This document shows positions 44,985 to 45,607 of a stretch of 45,607 nt of DNA, one piece after another (the first letter of the stretch is position 1; every line of letters begins with the position of its first letter). The notes below the pieces were generated by a model, which was given only the letters and a program-made list of their open reading frames with translations, searched no databases and was not told the origin of the DNA. Made by a program: the position numbers and the translations under genes. The stretch is from Sunxiuqinia elliptica. GTDB lineage: Bacteria > Bacteroidota > Bacteroidia > Bacteroidales > Prolixibacteraceae. Location: the NCBI RefSeq assembly GCF_900113005.1, contig NZ_FONW01000007.1, positions 179,320 through 224,926 on the forward strand, read 5' to 3'.

Positions 44985-45607
44985 ATGGAAGCGAAACGTA
45001 AAAGAAATCGTAGAAAAAATATTGTGAAGATGATACGGAAAAATAAAATAGAGCTAGTTGATAAGTACCTTAGCGGAGAGCTGACCGGCCAGGAGCTAAG
45101 CGAATTCAAGGCAGAACTGGCATTCAGTTCAGAGCTACAGGAGGAAGTCAGGCTACAAGAGCAAATCCAGCAAGCCATTCAGGAGAAGGATATTCAGAAC
45201 CTGCGCGACAAGCTGAAAAACATCAGCATGGAGCAAGCCAATTCGCAGGATGTTGAAATGAACAGCGATGAACAGGAGTTCAGCTTTGAATTATCCGAAG
45301 AACTATCATCTTTTAAAGAATTCTCTCAACCGGTCAGCATCAATGATTTAATCAGCATGAGCCAGAGCCTGCCTAAAATTCACCTGGCACAGCACAACAT
45401 CGCTTCCAAAGAAAATATTCATCATTTTTACAAAGAACAACAGCAGGAAAACGCCTCTGCAAACGAAGAAAATGAGCTTAGCCCCATGGACGAAGCCATC
45501 TTCAGAGACATTCAGGATGCCCTGCAGGAAAAAGATATCCAGGACTTACGAGCTAATCTTCAACAAATTGCTGCCAGCATTCCTGCTCACCAACGATCGG
45601 TTCAGGA
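44985..45607 (+). CDS. acidic repeat protein, partial (runs off window)
   Basis: The frame from ATG 44985 (or 45030) is open to the window end, at least 207 residues. After a basic start (MEAKRKRNRRK) it is Glu/Gln/Ser-rich and has an internal duplication: QIQQAIQEKDIQNLRDKLKN (about 61-80) and DIQDALQEKDIQDLRANLQQ (about 175-194). The segment VDKYLSGELTGQELSEFKAE resembles the N-terminal helices of anti-sigma-type proteins of Bacteroidota. With an ECF sigma gene before it, it could be the regulatory partner. The repeat is seen; the role is inference. Confidence 0.7.
   Translation, partial: MEAKRKRNRRKNIVKMIRKNKIELVDKYLSGELTGQELSEFKAELAFSSELQEEVRLQEQIQQAIQEKDIQNLRDKLKNISMEQANSQDVEMNSDEQEFSFELSEELSSFKEFSQPVSINDLISMSQSLPKIHLAQHNIASKENIHHFYKEQQQENASANEENELSPMDEAIFRDIQDALQEKDIQDLRANLQQIAASIPAHQRSVQ

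Overview
The window looks like a chromosomal stretch of a free-living Bacteroidota bacterium, most likely of the Marinilabiliales/Prolixibacteraceae kind. Four things point there: two secreted proteins with type IX secretion (T9SS) C-terminal sorting domains, a PorE-like OmpA protein, a Nudix-family AraR regulator beside ribulokinase, and many promoters of the Bacteroidota form TAnnTTTG. The genus is an inference; no rRNA is present.

Layout, left to right. 1-300: the end of a CRISPR array (five 36-bp repeats, four 30-bp spacers, no cas genes in view), probably type II. 316-435: a compact structured RNA candidate with its own terminator, convergent with a CDF metal-efflux gene. 1.5-4.5 kb: a secreted protein, then an ECF sigma / membrane anti-sigma-like / periplasmic beta-repeat operon. 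4.7-9.5 kb: glycosyltransferase, thioredoxin-domain protein, and a secreted lysyl-endopeptidase-like T9SS protease. 9.5-12.3 kb: a free-standing ThrRS-type editing domain, TatD-like hydrolase, TcdA and a lipoprotein. 12.5-16.4 kb: a methionine operon (degenerate aspartokinase with ACT domains, metY, metA) preceded by a 31-codon Met-rich leader peptide and mutually exclusive hairpins, which reads as a methionine attenuator. 16.5-23.2 kb: ElbB-like, PorE-like, ATP-grasp, response regulator, redoxin, PdxH and DUF72 genes. 23.3-25.8 kb: araR-araB with palindromic operator candidates. 26.0 kb: tRNA-Leu(GAG). 26.2-31.4 kb: a CBM6/FG-GAP/DUF1080 T9SS cargo protein and a five-LysM plus periplasmic-binding-protein fusion. 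31.5-34.9 kb: nfnA-nfnB and a dihydroorotate-dehydrogenase-like gene. 35.3-42.4 kb: SNF2 helicase, DPP-IV-type peptidase and a BamA/TamA-like outer-membrane protein. 42.7-45.6 kb: a TonB-like gene, a short C-poor small RNA candidate with a palindromic promoter, a second ECF sigma factor, and a coding region cut by the window end.

Most of the window is ordinary housekeeping and envelope biology. The parts most worth follow-up are non-coding: the Met leader/attenuator at 12502-12726, the pseudoknotted RNA beside the CRISPR array at 316-435, and the small RNA at about 43505-43590 with three phased TTAAC boxes and a 14-bp palindrome in its promoter. All structures were read by eye; no folding, homology search or expression data were available.
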